Positions 25,604-35,152 are shown, counted from the first letter of the stretch. The stretch is DNA of 64,000 nt from an uncultured Gemmata sp. (GCA_937924775.1 CALDUT010000020.1:106913-170912), one strand, 5' to 3'. The notes: generated by a model not told the origin, from the sequence alone. Made by a program: numbers and translations.

Positions 25604-26713
25604 TCATTCACTACCGAAGATTCTCGCGGGGCCGTGTTCACCATGATCCGCCTGTAGACCATCAGTAGCCTCGGTTTCGGCGTCCGCGAAATCGGTTTTC
25701 ATAACTTCCGCCAATAGCACTGTGGCGTAACTGCCTGCGGGAAGCGTAAACGTCAGCCGCAACCCCTCGGCTTGCCAGTGGGCCGCCAAATCATCGATGT
25801 AGATGAGATTGTGACGGCGGGTTCCCATCATCAACTTGCCGAAGCGGTGGAAAGCCGCCGGCGACAATTGATGGTCGCGTAAAACCGCGGCCTCGCGTTG
25901 GGCAGCGATTCCTTCGGCTGGGAAAGTTTTGCTACCGAACATCGGGCCGGTAGTGACCGTCTGCCGGGCTTCGAAGCGTTCTTGCTCTGTGGGAATGTCG
26001 CGGGCCACAAACAGCCCGCCCAGGGGCCATTTGGCCATCACGTCCCCGGGTAACACGGTCCGGAATAAGCCGTCGCGGAGTCGGCGCATCAGGTAATCGT
26101 TGAACAACAACGATTGCACCGCCGAAAGTGCCAGGCGGAACAGGAAGGGGCGGATGCGTCGGGGCATTGGCCCGGCGAGGCACTGCCAGCCGAGTGCCAC
26201 GGTACTCCCGGCGCGGCCAAACCGTTGCGGGCCATAGAAGTTCGGCAAGCCGTGGGTGCGGATGCGATCGAGAATGGCGTTCACATCCACGGCCCGGTTG
26301 GCCTGGCGAATGAGAATGCCAAAGCGGTTGCCGCGCAGGTGCCCGGTTTTCAACTTGTTGGTGTGCCAGCCGGTTTTGAGTACGCGAATACCGTCGCCCT
26401 CAAGCGTAGCGATCCGCGTTTCGCAGGCCTTGGGTACCGAAACCCACTGCCGCGTGATGGCGTAGCGGTCTTTGAGACCCGCGGTGCCGATATTGCCGGG
26501 ATGTGTGCCCAGCCGCTGCGCCAGCGTGCGGAGAAAGAACTCAGGAGCTATTCCGCGTTTCTCGATCCACAGGAAGAGGTGGTCGCCGGTGCCACACGGT
26601 TCATACGATGGCACTTCCTCGACCTCAAAATCCTCCACCTGAACGCGGATCTGTCCCCCCACTCCGGGCAAATCGGCGGTCAGCAGCGGCGGCTTCATCG
26701 CGGGGTGTTGCAT
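25604..26713 (-). CDS. truD: tRNA pseudouridine(13) synthase
   Basis: 369 residues. GTAGLKDRYAITRQW near residue 80 is the TruD motif G-x-K-D-R-x-A-x-T with the catalytic Asp, and GHLRGNRFGILIR and LPNFYGPQRFGR are the two other hallmark segments. DFEVEEVPSYEPCGTGDHL is the conserved N-terminal strand pair. TruD isomerises U13 of tRNA-Glu in the cytoplasm. Lengths of 350-400 are usual. An internal ATG at codon 6 is an alternative start. It is divergent from the leuC-like gene with about 100 bp between the starts. It is not in an operon with the other tRNA-modification gene in the window. Confidence 0.92.
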   Translation of the reverse strand: MQHPAMKPPLLTADLPGVGGQIRVQVEDFEVEEVPSYEPCGTGDHLFLWIEKRGIAPEFFLRTLAQRLGTHPGNIGTAGLKDRYAITRQWVSVPKACETRIATLEGDGIRVLKTGWHTNKLKTGHLRGNRFGILIRQANRAVDVNAILDRIRTHGLPNFYGPQRFGRAGSTVALGWQCLAGPMPRRIRPFLFRLALSAVQSLLFNDYLMRRLRDGLFRTVLPGDVMAKWPLGGLFVARDIPTEQERFEARQTVTTGPMFGSKTFPAEGIAAQREAAVLRDHQLSPAAFHRFGKLMMGTRRHNLIYIDDLAAHWQAEGLRLTFTLPAGSYATVLLAEVMKTDFADAETEATDGLQADHGEHGPARIFGSE

Positions 26714-26817
26714 CGTCGGTCTCCGCAGAAGCCTTATTGTATGGCTGCGCCGCGGCGATGTGGGTCGATTACAATACGTTAAACAGGAGCGAACTTTGTG
26801 ATGAGGGAGCTACCGCG

Positions 26818-28125
26818 ATGCCCGCGATGACGATGACCGAGAAAATTCTTGCCCGCGCAGCCGGGAAAAGCCAGGTGGCCCCTGGCGACAACGTGTGGGT
26901 GAATGTCGATGTGCTGATGACGCACGATGTTTGCGGCCCTGGCACTTTCGGGGTGTTCAAAAAAGAGTTCGGCCCCCACGCCAAAGTGTGGGATCCAGAA
27001 AAGGTCGTGATCATCCCCGATCACTACATCTTCACCAAAGATGCCATGGCCAACCGCAACGTCGATATCTTGCGACAGTTCGCCACAGAACAAAACATTA
27101 AATACTTCTACGATGTCGGCACAGAGAAGTATAAGGGCGTCTGCCATATCGCGCTGCCCGAAGAAGGCCACACCCGGCCCGGGGAAGTCCTCCTGGGTAC
27201 CGACAGCCACACTTGCACCGCCGGGGCGTTTGGCGAATTCGCCACCGGGATCGGCAATACCGACGCGGGCTTCGTTCTGGGTACCGGCAAACTGTGGCTG
27301 AAAGTTCCGCCCACCATGCGTTTCATCTTCCACGGTCAATTGCCGCCGTATCTGATGGCCAAAGATTTGATTCTGGCCGTCATTGGTGATATCGGCGTCG
27401 ATGGGGCCACTTACCGGGCGATGGAATTCGATGGGGATGGCGTCTTCGCCCTCAACATCGAAGAACGGATGACGCTCTGCAATATGGCTATCGAAGCCGG
27501 GGGCAAAAACGGCATCATCGCCGCGGATCAAGTCACGCTCGAGTATGTGAACCAACGCAATGCGGGGAAAAAACCATATACCGTCGTCACGACCGATCCT
27601 GGCGCCAAGTTCCTCTTCGAGAAAGTCTACGACGTCACCAAACTCGAACCGGTGATTGCTAAGCCCCACTCCCCCGACAACAAAGCTTTCGTCAGCGAAG
27701 TGAAAGGAACCAAACTCGATCGCGCTTACATCGGTAGTTGCACCGGCGGGAAGCTGACCGACTTCAAAGCCGCGGCAGAATTGCTCAAAGGCCGCAGCGT
27801 GAAAATCGACACATTCGTGGTTCCCGCGACAACTGAAGTCGCTCGTGGACTGGACACGGAAAAAATCGGTGGCCAAACCCTACGGGAAATCTTCCTCGCC
27901 GCCGGAGCCAAAATCGGCGATGCCAGCTGTGCCGCCTGCCTGGGTGGCCCCAGCGACACGTTCGGCCGCCTGAATGCCCCGATCAGTTGCATCAGTACCA
28001 CCAACCGCAACTTCCCTGGCCGCATGGGGCACAAAGAAGCGAAAGTCTACCTCGCCAGCCCACTGACAGTGGCCGCCAGCGCCCTGGCCGGTTCCATCGC
28101 CGACTGCCGCGAACTTCTTGCCTGA
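26818..28125 (+). CDS. leuC: 3-isopropylmalate dehydratase large subunit-like (aconitase superfamily)
   Basis: 435 residues from the ATG at 26818. TDSHTCTAGAFGEFATGIG is the aconitase-family signature; IGSCTGGKLTDF and SCAACLGGPSDTF supply the three cysteines that hold the 4Fe-4S cluster. MTHDVCGPGTFGVF near residue 40 is typical of the archaeal-type LeuC/homoaconitase branch, whose members have about 420 residues, shorter than E. coli LeuC (466). The enzyme isomerises 2- and 3-isopropylmalate in leucine synthesis, with a LeuD small subunit. No leuD follows; the next gene is an amidohydrolase-like protein 24 bp downstream. The second subunit must be elsewhere, or the substrate may be a related hydroxy-dicarboxylate. 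Confidence 0.85.
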   Translation: MPAMTMTEKILARAAGKSQVAPGDNVWVNVDVLMTHDVCGPGTFGVFKKEFGPHAKVWDPEKVVIIPDHYIFTKDAMANRNVDILRQFATEQNIKYFYDVGTEKYKGVCHIALPEEGHTRPGEVLLGTDSHTCTAGAFGEFATGIGNTDAGFVLGTGKLWLKVPPTMRFIFHGQLPPYLMAKDLILAVIGDIGVDGATYRAMEFDGDGVFALNIEERMTLCNMAIEAGGKNGIIAADQVTLEYVNQRNAGKKPYTVVTTDPGAKFLFEKVYDVTKLEPVIAKPHSPDNKAFVSEVKGTKLDRAYIGSCTGGKLTDFKAAAELLKGRSVKIDTFVVPATTEVARGLDTEKIGGQTLREIFLAAGAKIGDASCAACLGGPSDTFGRLNAPISCISTTNRNFPGRMGHKEAKVYLASPLTVAASALAGSIADCRELLA

Positions 28126-28149
28126 ATTCGTAGTGTGGAGTCAAACACG

Positions 28150-29043
28150 GTGGTAAAACGCGCTCCAGCACGCAAGGCCAAACACGCGCCGCTGCCAACC
28201 AGGTCTCGACCGCGAAGGGTGTTCGGTGGGTTGAGCTTTGTGCTGGGGCTGATCGTGTGCAGTGGCGCTGTTCTGGCGGCGGCCCCAGATCACAGCGCGG
28301 TCCACCGGATTGCCGATTTCGTCACAGTGCAGAAAGGCAATCTGCCGATCATCATTTCGGTACCCCACGGCGGCCGTAAGAAAGTGCCGGAGGTGCCCGA
28401 ACGGCTGGGCCGAGGCATCAACAACTTCCACACCGTTCGCGACGAGAACACCGCCGAAATGACCGAACGGTTCCTCGCGGAACTGGAGAAGCTCCTGAAA
28501 GGCCGGCCGTGGGCCGTGATCGCCCGCTTTGAGCGGAAATACCTCGATGTGAACCGTGCCCGGGCCGATGGCTACGAACACGCCAACGCCCAGCCGTACT
28601 ACGACCTCTACCACGATTCCCTGGCGGCCGCCTGCCGTGCCGTCCAGAAACAATTTGGCCGCGGGATCCTGCTTGACATTCACGGTCAAGGAGTTCATCC
28701 CAACGCCATTTGTCGTGGTACGCAGAACCTGAAAACCGTTGCGCGTCTCGTAGACCGGGAAGGGCTGGCCGCCATCCGGGGGAAAAACAGTATTCTGGGC
28801 CGGTTGGAATATCTCGGCTACCCGGTGATTCCCGCCGGAAATACCAACGAAAAAGCCAAAGAAGTGCCCGCCTTCGCCGGCGGCTACATCGTGCAAACCT
28901 ACGGCAGCCACACCGATTATGGCATCGACGCGATTCAGTTGGAATTCGGTTCCAAATTCCGGGCCAAAGACCAATACGGCACCACAGCCCTCGAGCTGGC
29001 CGACGCCGTCCGCGTTTTCTATGTGGCGTATTTGCGGGATTAA
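28150..29043 (+). CDS. N-formylglutamate amidohydrolase-like protein, membrane-anchored or secreted
   Basis: 297 residues from a GTG at 28150, chosen because GTGGAG lies nine bases upstream; a GTG at 28135 is the alternative. A basic N-terminus is followed by VFGGLSFVLGLIVCSGAVLA, a signal peptide or anchor. IIISVPHGGRKKVPE, ARFERKYLDVNRA and LLDIHGQG are the three motifs of the N-formylglutamate amidohydrolase family, including the zinc-binding His and Glu/Asp residues. HTDYGIDAIQLEFGSKFR is the C-terminal motif. Family enzymes cleave N-formylglutamate or related acyl-amino acids, usually in the cytoplasm, so an exported member is unusual and may act on envelope amides. It follows leuC by 24 bp. 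Confidence 0.78.
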   Translation: MVKRAPARKAKHAPLPTRSRPRRVFGGLSFVLGLIVCSGAVLAAAPDHSAVHRIADFVTVQKGNLPIIISVPHGGRKKVPEVPERLGRGINNFHTVRDENTAEMTERFLAELEKLLKGRPWAVIARFERKYLDVNRARADGYEHANAQPYYDLYHDSLAAACRAVQKQFGRGILLDIHGQGVHPNAICRGTQNLKTVARLVDREGLAAIRGKNSILGRLEYLGYPVIPAGNTNEKAKEVPAFAGGYIVQTYGSHTDYGIDAIQLEFGSKFRAKDQYGTTALELADAVRVFYVAYLRD

Positions 29044-29130
29044 CCAACTGCACTGACAGCGATAATCAGACCACCAACGACTACTATGGGATCGCGTCGT
29101 GGGCAGGCATGGGGCGAGGTTCTCCGGAAC

Positions 29131-30147
29131 TCAGCTCATGGTTTTGCCGAACGCGGGGGCCAACGCGGTAATACGGCTGAAAAGCTGATCGAAGGTGGCG
29201 AAGTCGAGCGTTTGGGCGCTGTCAGAGGCGGCGTGATCCGGATCGGGATGAACCTCCATGAGCAAACCATCGGCTCCCGCGGCCAAGGCGGCCAACGCCA
29301 TTGCCGGCACATAAGCCCGTTTGCCGGTCCCGTGGCTGGGATCGACGAACACGGGTAAGTGGCACACCGCTTTCGTCGGCGGTATCACGCCCAGGTCCAA
29401 GGTGTTGCGCGAATGATCGGAGAAGGTGCGGACCCCGCGTTCGCAGAGAATGACATCGTAGTTGCCACCGGCCAGAACATATTCCGCGGCCATCAACCAC
29501 TCTTCGAGCGTGGCACTCATGCCACGTTTGAGTAACACGGGCTTGCGGCACTGCCCCACCCGTTTGAGCAATGAGAAGTTCTGCATGTTCCGGGTGCCGA
29601 TCTGAATGATGTCGGCGACTTCTTCCACCGCAGCAGCATACTCGGTATCCATCAGTTCAGTGACGATGCCGATGCCGGTACGTTCGCGGCATTTCTGCAG
29701 GATGCGTAATCCTTCCAGCCCCATGCCTTGAAAGCTGTAAGGGCTGGTCCGCGGCTTGAAAGCCCCGGCGCGAAGGAATTTCACCCCGCGGCCCATCAGA
29801 TACTCCGCGGTGCGCAACATGGTGGTTTCGCTTTCCACCGAGCAGGGGCCGGCGATCACGGTGAACGTCGCTGGACCGATGGTGCCCTGCGCCAGGCGAA
29901 TGACCGTGTCGTCGCACTTCATTTCGCGGCTGGCGAGCTTGTACGGTTTGGTAACGCGAATCGCCTCTTCGACCCCCGGCAGCACCTCGAAGAGGGCTTT
30001 ATCGACAGCACCGGTATTGCCGGTCATACCGATGGCAGTGCGCGTAGCCCCCGGCAGTACATGAGGAACCAGACCTTGCGATCTAATAACTTCCACGACG
30101 CGCTGAATGTCTTGTTCCGTGGCGCGGGATTGCATCACAACAAGCAT
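29131..30147 (-). CDS. aroF: 3-deoxy-7-phosphoheptulonate (DAHP) synthase, type I-beta with N-terminal regulatory domain
   Basis: 338 residues from the ATG at 30147; the frame continues upstream without family sequence. Residues 1-70 are a small ferredoxin-like regulatory domain (MLVVMQSRATEQDIQRV). The barrel begins near 85: VIAGPCSVESETTM, KFLRAGAFKPRTSPYSFQG, IQIGTRNMQNFSLL, PVLLKRGMSATLEEWL and VDPSHGTGKR are the phosphoenolpyruvate, erythrose-4-phosphate and metal-binding segments. The length equals that of the Thermotoga-type enzyme. It catalyses the first step of the shikimate pathway. The N-terminal domain suggests feedback control by Tyr or Phe. No other shikimate gene is near. Confidence 0.94.
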   Translation of the reverse strand: MLVVMQSRATEQDIQRVVEVIRSQGLVPHVLPGATRTAIGMTGNTGAVDKALFEVLPGVEEAIRVTKPYKLASREMKCDDTVIRLAQGTIGPATFTVIAGPCSVESETTMLRTAEYLMGRGVKFLRAGAFKPRTSPYSFQGMGLEGLRILQKCRERTGIGIVTELMDTEYAAAVEEVADIIQIGTRNMQNFSLLKRVGQCRKPVLLKRGMSATLEEWLMAAEYVLAGGNYDVILCERGVRTFSDHSRNTLDLGVIPPTKAVCHLPVFVDPSHGTGKRAYVPAMALAALAAGADGLLMEVHPDPDHAASDSAQTLDFATFDQLFSRITALAPAFGKTMS

Positions 30148-30321
30148 CGTCCACCCATTCGGGTCCAGGAGGGCCACCGCGGGGAGAGGTTCTCTCCATA
30201 AAACGGTATCGCGGTCCGATCGTATCGACCGCGCGGGCCAAGTGCGAAATCCTAACTCTACAATTCGGTTATGGGTTATTATACGAGCCAGGGGGTTCTC
30301 TCTTGATGAGGATTCAACCGC

Positions 30322-31155
30322 ATGCCTCGAACCAGCGACGATCACCTGGAGCGAGCGCAGACTGAGCTGGGTCAGCCGGAGTTGCTCTTTCGCATCAGTC
30401 GCCAGCGTTTTTTGGCCAAGCTCTCCCTGGGGCTGCTCCTGATTGGCTACGGCATCCTCGCCAACTACTATTGGTGGCTGCGTGGTCCGGCGACCATCGG
30501 CCATTTGGAGCTGTTGTTGCTTTTTGTCCCGCCGATTTGGGGGATCTTGCTCCTGTGGCACATGTACCGCCATCGCGGGCTGTATGTGCTGATCTACCCC
30601 ACAGGGCTGTTACGCTTGCGCCGGGGCGAAGTGCTATCCTTCCCGTGGTCGGACATCGACCAGATCCGCGTGCGGATGAACCGCTCCGACGGGCCGCAGA
30701 TCGAACGCGACTATCGCGGGGAATTGCAAAGCTGCTGGCTGCCCGTCGATAGCCCGATCTTCAAACTCGGCGACGCCGGGCTGACCGTGGTCCGTACCGA
30801 CGGCGAGGAGGCCCACTTCGGCCCTGCACTGACCGATTACGAACAATTGGCTGAAGAAGTTCAGAAACGAACGTTCACCGAGCTGTGGCCGCGTTTGCTG
30901 GCCCGCTTCAACGCTGGAGAGAGCATCGACTTTGGCGAGCTCGCGGTCACGTGGCACGGCCTCGAACACGCCGGCAAACGGCTTTCGTGGTGCGACGTGA
31001 AGGAACTCGTCGTTGCCCAAGGCAAACTTAGCGTCAAACAAGCCGGAAAGTGGCTGCCGTGGGCCCTTGTCGAAGTCGACACCGTGCCGAACCCGCATCT
31101 ATTGTTCGCAGTGGCCGACGAAGCTCAGCGGCACTTCGCCCCGATAGAAAGCTAA
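30322..31155 (+). CDS. Inner-membrane protein of unknown function (DUF6585-like)
   Basis: 277 residues, with GAGG nine bases ahead of the ATG. Two hydrophobic helices lie near residues 32-50 (LSLGLLLIGYGILANYY) and 62-80 (LELLLLFVPPIWGILLLW). The remaining 190 residues are soluble, with PH-domain-like strands such as GLYVLIYPTGLLRLRRGEV, WSDIDQIRVRM and RLSWCDVKELVVAQGKLSV. The arrangement of a two-helix anchor with two repeated strand modules, each having a Trp-containing strand (FPWSDI, LSWCDV), is what I associate with DUF6585, but this is a recollection. It may act as a cytoplasm-facing membrane sensor or scaffold. It stands alone, 174 bp from the divergent aroF. Confidence 0.55.
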   Translation: MPRTSDDHLERAQTELGQPELLFRISRQRFLAKLSLGLLLIGYGILANYYWWLRGPATIGHLELLLLFVPPIWGILLLWHMYRHRGLYVLIYPTGLLRLRRGEVLSFPWSDIDQIRVRMNRSDGPQIERDYRGELQSCWLPVDSPIFKLGDAGLTVVRTDGEEAHFGPALTDYEQLAEEVQKRTFTELWPRLLARFNAGESIDFGELAVTWHGLEHAGKRLSWCDVKELVVAQGKLSVKQAGKWLPWALVEVDTVPNPHLLFAVADEAQRHFAPIES

Positions 31156-31365
31156 CCGCAAGACGAGCGGACCGGTTCACCCGATACTTGACCAAAAATT
31201 CCACGGTAGGGGGAAACCAACGGCTGGAAACGCCCCCAACTCAACCAACCACCCCAGAAGGGTGAACCCCCCACCATCCATGGCCGGAGAACCGACGCCG
31301 CAGCAGACCCCTGTTCATCCCTGGAGAATGGTGTAATCCCAACCTCCCCTGCTGGAGAACCAACC

Positions 31366-32361
31366 ATGACGCGATGGTTTCTTCTAATCGGTATTGCCAT
31401 TCTGATCGCTCTGCCGGCCCCCGCAGTCGACGAACCCGATCGGGCGGCGATTCGCCAAAAAATGGAATTGGTGATGGGGCCGATGCCTGATGCCTGCCGC
31501 AAAGTCCCGCTGGAACCCACAGTCGAAAGCGAAGAGAAACTCGAGGGCTACGTTCGTCGCAAAGTCACCTTCACGGTGGAAAAGGGCGATCGTGTGCCGG
31601 CGTGGCTGCTGATGCCCAACACGGCCACCGCGCAAGCGAAAGCCCCGGCGATGCTCTGCCTGCACCAAACGATCGCCATTGGTAAAGATGAGCCGGTTGG
31701 TTTGGGCAAGCAGGACAGCAAGGCTCAAGCCCTGCATCTGGTGAAACGCGGCTATGTGTGTTTGGCGCCGGATTACCCCAGTTTCGGCGAATACAAATAC
31801 GACTTCGCCGCGGCCTTCCAACGGGGCGATTACGCTTCCGGCACCATGAAAGCGATTTGGAACAACATGCGAGCTGTCGATTACCTGCAAACGCTTCCCG
31901 AGGTGGATGGGGAACGGATCGGTGTGATCGGCCACTCGCTCGGGGGGCACAATGCGATGTTCACCGCGGCGTTCGATGAGCGGTTGAAAGTGATCGTCTC
32001 CAGTTGCGGCTTTTGCAGCTTCGCCAAATATTACAAAGGCAACCTGAAAGGTTGGACAAGCGACCGGTACATGCCACGCATCGCCAGCGTGTACAACAAC
32101 GACCCGCAGAAGATGCCCTTCGACTTTTCCGACGTGGTCATCAGCTTCGCCCCGCGTGCCTTCCTGGCCGTGGCCCCGGAAAAAGACCACAACTTCGATG
32201 TCAGCGGGGTGCGCGATGTCATGGCCGCAGCAGAGCCGGTCTACAAGAAACTCGGCGTACCCGAGAAGCTCCAAGCTCTCTACCCCGACGCCGGGCACGA
32301 TTTCCCCGCCGAAGCCCGACAGCGCGCCTACGAATTCATCGACCGCTACTTGAAGAAGTGA
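31366..32361 (+). CDS. Secreted alpha/beta-hydrolase (dienelactone hydrolase / acetyl-xylan-esterase-like)
   Basis: 331 residues with GGAG upstream of the ATG. MTRWFLLIGIAILIALPAPA is a signal peptide. RVPAWLLMPNTATAQ and MLCLHQTI form the first strands with the oxyanion region. IGVIGHSLGGHNAMF carries the nucleophilic Ser, and YPDAGHDFPAEARQRAY the catalytic His; the Asp/Glu is probably in the AVAPEKDHNFDVSG segment. Such planctomycete enzymes are thought to de-esterify polysaccharides or small esters in the periplasm or outside. Length and architecture look complete. It is convergent with a secreted beta-propeller gene with 99 bp and a hairpin between them. Confidence 0.82.
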   Translation: MTRWFLLIGIAILIALPAPAVDEPDRAAIRQKMELVMGPMPDACRKVPLEPTVESEEKLEGYVRRKVTFTVEKGDRVPAWLLMPNTATAQAKAPAMLCLHQTIAIGKDEPVGLGKQDSKAQALHLVKRGYVCLAPDYPSFGEYKYDFAAAFQRGDYASGTMKAIWNNMRAVDYLQTLPEVDGERIGVIGHSLGGHNAMFTAAFDERLKVIVSSCGFCSFAKYYKGNLKGWTSDRYMPRIASVYNNDPQKMPFDFSDVVISFAPRAFLAVAPEKDHNFDVSGVRDVMAAAEPVYKKLGVPEKLQALYPDAGHDFPAEARQRAYEFIDRYLKK

Positions 32362-32410
32362 GTGCAGGGAAACATGAGAAGGACAAGCTGCACACCCCGC
32401 TCCAAAACGT

Positions 32411-32446
32411 GCGGGTCTTCCCCCCCCTACGCAGGAGAAGACCCGC
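32411..32446. terminator. Hairpin between convergent genes
   Basis: GCGGGTCTTC pairs with GAAGACCCGC, a perfect 10-bp stem with a 16-base C/A-rich loop, between the ends of the alpha/beta-hydrolase and beta-propeller genes. It has no T-run on either strand, so it may be Rho-assisted or serve both genes as an mRNA end. Confidence 0.55.
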
Positions 32447-32460
32447 TCGGCGCGGCCGCC

Positions 32461-33507
32461 TTACGGCAGTGGAACCGTCTTCAGATCGCCATTTTTCAGC
32501 AGAATCAGGGCGTGACCGTCGTCAAGTTTATCGAGTTGCATGACGTCGGTCAATTCCTTAACGGTTTCGTACTTCACCCCCGCGGTTTCGCTGCTGGGGC
32601 GAGTGGTGATCGGTTCGGCCTTCGCGAAGTCGGTGGTCGGAATCTTCATCACCCCGCGGGCCGAGTTGGCCATCAGGATGTAGTCTTGGCCGCCTTTGGA
32701 GTAAACGATCATATCCAAGGGGTTGTTGCGGTTGCCCAGCTCTGCAATCGTGATGCCCTTGACTTTGGCCCCGGGTTTCAGTTCACGCACGGGAATTTTC
32801 ACCAAGGGGGTGCAGGTGTACGCCGCCATGATGTGATCTTCGTCCCCGATCTTGTAGGGCACGAACGTGCGGATGGGGGCGTGGGTTTCCAGTTTGCCAT
32901 GAGCGCCGTGGAAGATTTCGATCCCGGTGCCCTTATCGGCTTCTTTGAAGGGGAACGGAATGACACGCAAAGTACTCGCGAATTGCTCGCTCGACAACCC
33001 GGCGACGTAGAGCTTGCCATCCACAAACGCCATTTGCGTGATGACCGCCGGCGGCCCTTTCGCCCCTCCCGTCGCGGGGTTGGGAATCTTGACACTGGCC
33101 AAGGGAATGTCTTTGAGCGGAACCGGCGTGATGGTGCCGTCGCGGGATACCTTCACCAGCGCGGGCGTGCCAGCCCCGGTACCACGGGCCACACTGATGA
33201 ACACATTGCCCGACGCAGGATTCACTTTCATATCGGTGATTCGCATCGGACCGCCACCGAGGATATCGCTGATCTTCGTTTCCAGCTTCTCGACGTTAAG
33301 TTCTTTGTTGCCAGCCGGCTTGGTATCGCCGGTGTCGATGGCGAAGATGGTGGCCCCGGCCGAGTCGCCCAGAAATAGCAGGCCGTTGGGTCCGAACGTC
33401 ATCGCGCTGATCGATTTGATGTCCGGGGTTCCTTTGGTCAGATCGGCGGCCGATCCGGAGGCCGCCACAGCCGCCAGCAGGGTGGCCATCAGCAGTTTGG
33501 TGCGCAT
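32461..33507 (-). CDS. Secreted beta-propeller-like protein
   Basis: 348 residues from the ATG at 33507 with GAGGAA upstream. KLLMATLLAAVAASGSA is a signal peptide. The rest shows repeated strands of the six- or seven-bladed propeller type: ISAMTFGPNGLLFLGDS, ITDMKVNPASGNVFISVA, ITQMAFVDGKLYVAGLS and LDMIVYSKGGQDYILMA. These resemble SMP-30/NHL-type blades. I do not recognise a catalytic motif. It is probably an extracytoplasmic binding or sugar-lactone-type protein of the kind numerous in planctomycetes. Confidence 0.65.
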   Translation of the reverse strand: MRTKLLMATLLAAVAASGSAADLTKGTPDIKSISAMTFGPNGLLFLGDSAGATIFAIDTGDTKPAGNKELNVEKLETKISDILGGGPMRITDMKVNPASGNVFISVARGTGAGTPALVKVSRDGTITPVPLKDIPLASVKIPNPATGGAKGPPAVITQMAFVDGKLYVAGLSSEQFASTLRVIPFPFKEADKGTGIEIFHGAHGKLETHAPIRTFVPYKIGDEDHIMAAYTCTPLVKIPVRELKPGAKVKGITIAELGNRNNPLDMIVYSKGGQDYILMANSARGVMKIPTTDFAKAEPITTRPSSETAGVKYETVKELTDVMQLDKLDDGHALILLKNGDLKTVPLP

Positions 33508-33823
33508 GGGAGTTCCTCGCGTCAATGCGCTCCGCCGCGTGATGCGGGCCAGGAGCATCAGGAAAAGGCGAATCGGGGGGTAAGCCCCCCCGCGCAAACA
33601 TCATCCAGCGCCGTGGGCCAGATTCAAGCAGAAAGAAATGAGAGTTCGCGAAGGTCGAACCGCTTTGCGAACGACAACGCTCGCTCCGCCGATCGCGTGA
33701 TCAGGCCGCGGCCGACTGTGCCGGACCGCCGAAACATGACAAGATGAACCGTTTCTTCCACTGATTGGGTTATCACGCCACGGCAGACTGTGCGGCCGGT
33801 CAGCTGAACCGTAATCTCATGGC
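33508..33823. other. 316-bp intergenic region with imperfect direct repeats
   Basis: It lies between the divergent starts of the beta-propeller and MFS genes. Two imperfect copies of a block containing GACTGTGC and TGAACCGT lie at 33698-33752 and 33770-33812. CGGGGGG-TAAG-CCCCCCG forms a short hairpin near 33574-33591 in the leader of the minus-strand gene. Confidence 0.4.
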
Positions 33824-35152
33824 ATGAGTGCCACCGTGGAACCGCATCCCCAACCCCCGATCGCCAATCGATCAGCGCTTCTGATCGTCTGGTTGGTGGT
33901 CTTTATTGATCTGCTCGGTTTCGGCATCGTTTTGCCCGTGATGCCGCGGCAAGCCGAACCGTATCTGAATGCTTTGGGCTTGACGCCGGAAGCCAAAGGG
34001 GCCGTGATTGGTGTTTTGTTCTCGATCTTCTCGCTGATGCAGTTTGTTTTCAGCCCGGTGTGGGGGCGAATCTCCGACCGCATTGGCCGTAAACCGGTGT
34101 TGCTCATCAGTTTGCTGGGTTCGGTGATCTTCTATGCCCTCTACGGTGTGGCGGTATCGCTGCCGGCCGAGCAAGGCTTCCTGGCCATTGCTCTGCTTTT
34201 GCTGGCGCGGGTGGGTGCCGGCATTGCTGGGGCGAGTGTGGGCACGGCCGCCGCGGTGATCGCCGATTGTACACCCCCGGAGAAGCGGGCCCGCGGCATG
34301 GCGCTCATTGGCATCGCCTTCGGAGCCGGATTCACCCTCGGCCCCCTGATCGCTTACTTCGGGCTGGCGATTTTCGCCCACCAGCCGTGGGGCGTCGGTG
34401 CGTTGGCGTCGGTGCTGTCGCTGGCGGCACTTCTGGTGGCTATTGCGATCTTTCACGAAACACGCAATCCGGCCTATCAAGCTGGCAAAGAGTTCTTCAG
34501 CATCGCCCGCACGCTGGCGGTGCTAAAGATGCCGACAGTCGGCGTGCTGATCCTCATCTATTTCCTGGCGATCTTCGCTTTTGCGAATTTTGAGGCCACA
34601 CTCGCGCTATTCACCCAATCGGCTTTCGGCATGAGCGACGATGACAACTTCCTGGTCTTCGCGTTCGTCGGCGCGGTGTTGATGGTCGCTGGCGGTGCTT
34701 ACCGGCCTTTGGCCAAGAAACACACGGAAGTGAGGCTCCTGGCCCGCGGTGTGGCGATGATGATTCTCGGCTTAGGCAGCATCGGGGCCATCGCCTACTT
34801 AGCTTCACAGCCAGATGAATCGGTCGGCAGCGGCCGGAAAGTGTTCTTCTATGGCGCAGCCGCGTTGAGCGTAACGGGGTTCGCCTTCACCAATCCGTCG
34901 GTATCAGCGCTCGTCTCGAAGCGGGCCGACCCGGCACGGCAGGGGGAGGTTCTGGGGGTCAACCAGGCGTTTGCCTCCCTGGGTCGGATTCTCGGGCCCT
35001 TCTGCGGATCGGTCTTGTTCCAAGCGGAAACTTCGCGCACACTGCCGTATCTGGCCGCGGTGGTCACACTGGTGGTTGTTGCGGTTTTGGTCGCCCGCAT
35101 TCCCCGGCCGGCAGCCGCCCCGTCGGCCCCAGAACCGCCCCCGCGTCTTTGA
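33824..35152 (+). CDS. MFS transporter (tetracycline/multidrug efflux type)
   Basis: 442 residues. Twelve hydrophobic segments can be counted. GFGIVLPVMPRQAE in helix 1 and RISDRIGRKPVLLISLLG (motif A) between helices 2 and 3 place it in the drug:H+ antiporter family with 12 helices, near TetA. RGMALIGIAFGAGFTLGPLI is motif C in helix 5, typical of exporters. The gene has no clear ribosome binding site and may be leaderless. The C-terminal tail is Pro-rich and short. The efflux substrate cannot be told from sequence, and this family also exports sugars and metabolites. Confidence 0.85.
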   Translation: MSATVEPHPQPPIANRSALLIVWLVVFIDLLGFGIVLPVMPRQAEPYLNALGLTPEAKGAVIGVLFSIFSLMQFVFSPVWGRISDRIGRKPVLLISLLGSVIFYALYGVAVSLPAEQGFLAIALLLLARVGAGIAGASVGTAAAVIADCTPPEKRARGMALIGIAFGAGFTLGPLIAYFGLAIFAHQPWGVGALASVLSLAALLVAIAIFHETRNPAYQAGKEFFSIARTLAVLKMPTVGVLILIYFLAIFAFANFEATLALFTQSAFGMSDDDNFLVFAFVGAVLMVAGGAYRPLAKKHTEVRLLARGVAMMILGLGSIGAIAYLASQPDESVGSGRKVFFYGAAALSVTGFAFTNPSVSALVSKRADPARQGEVLGVNQAFASLGRILGPFCGSVLFQAETSRTLPYLAAVVTLVVVAVLVARIPRPAAAPSAPEPPPRL

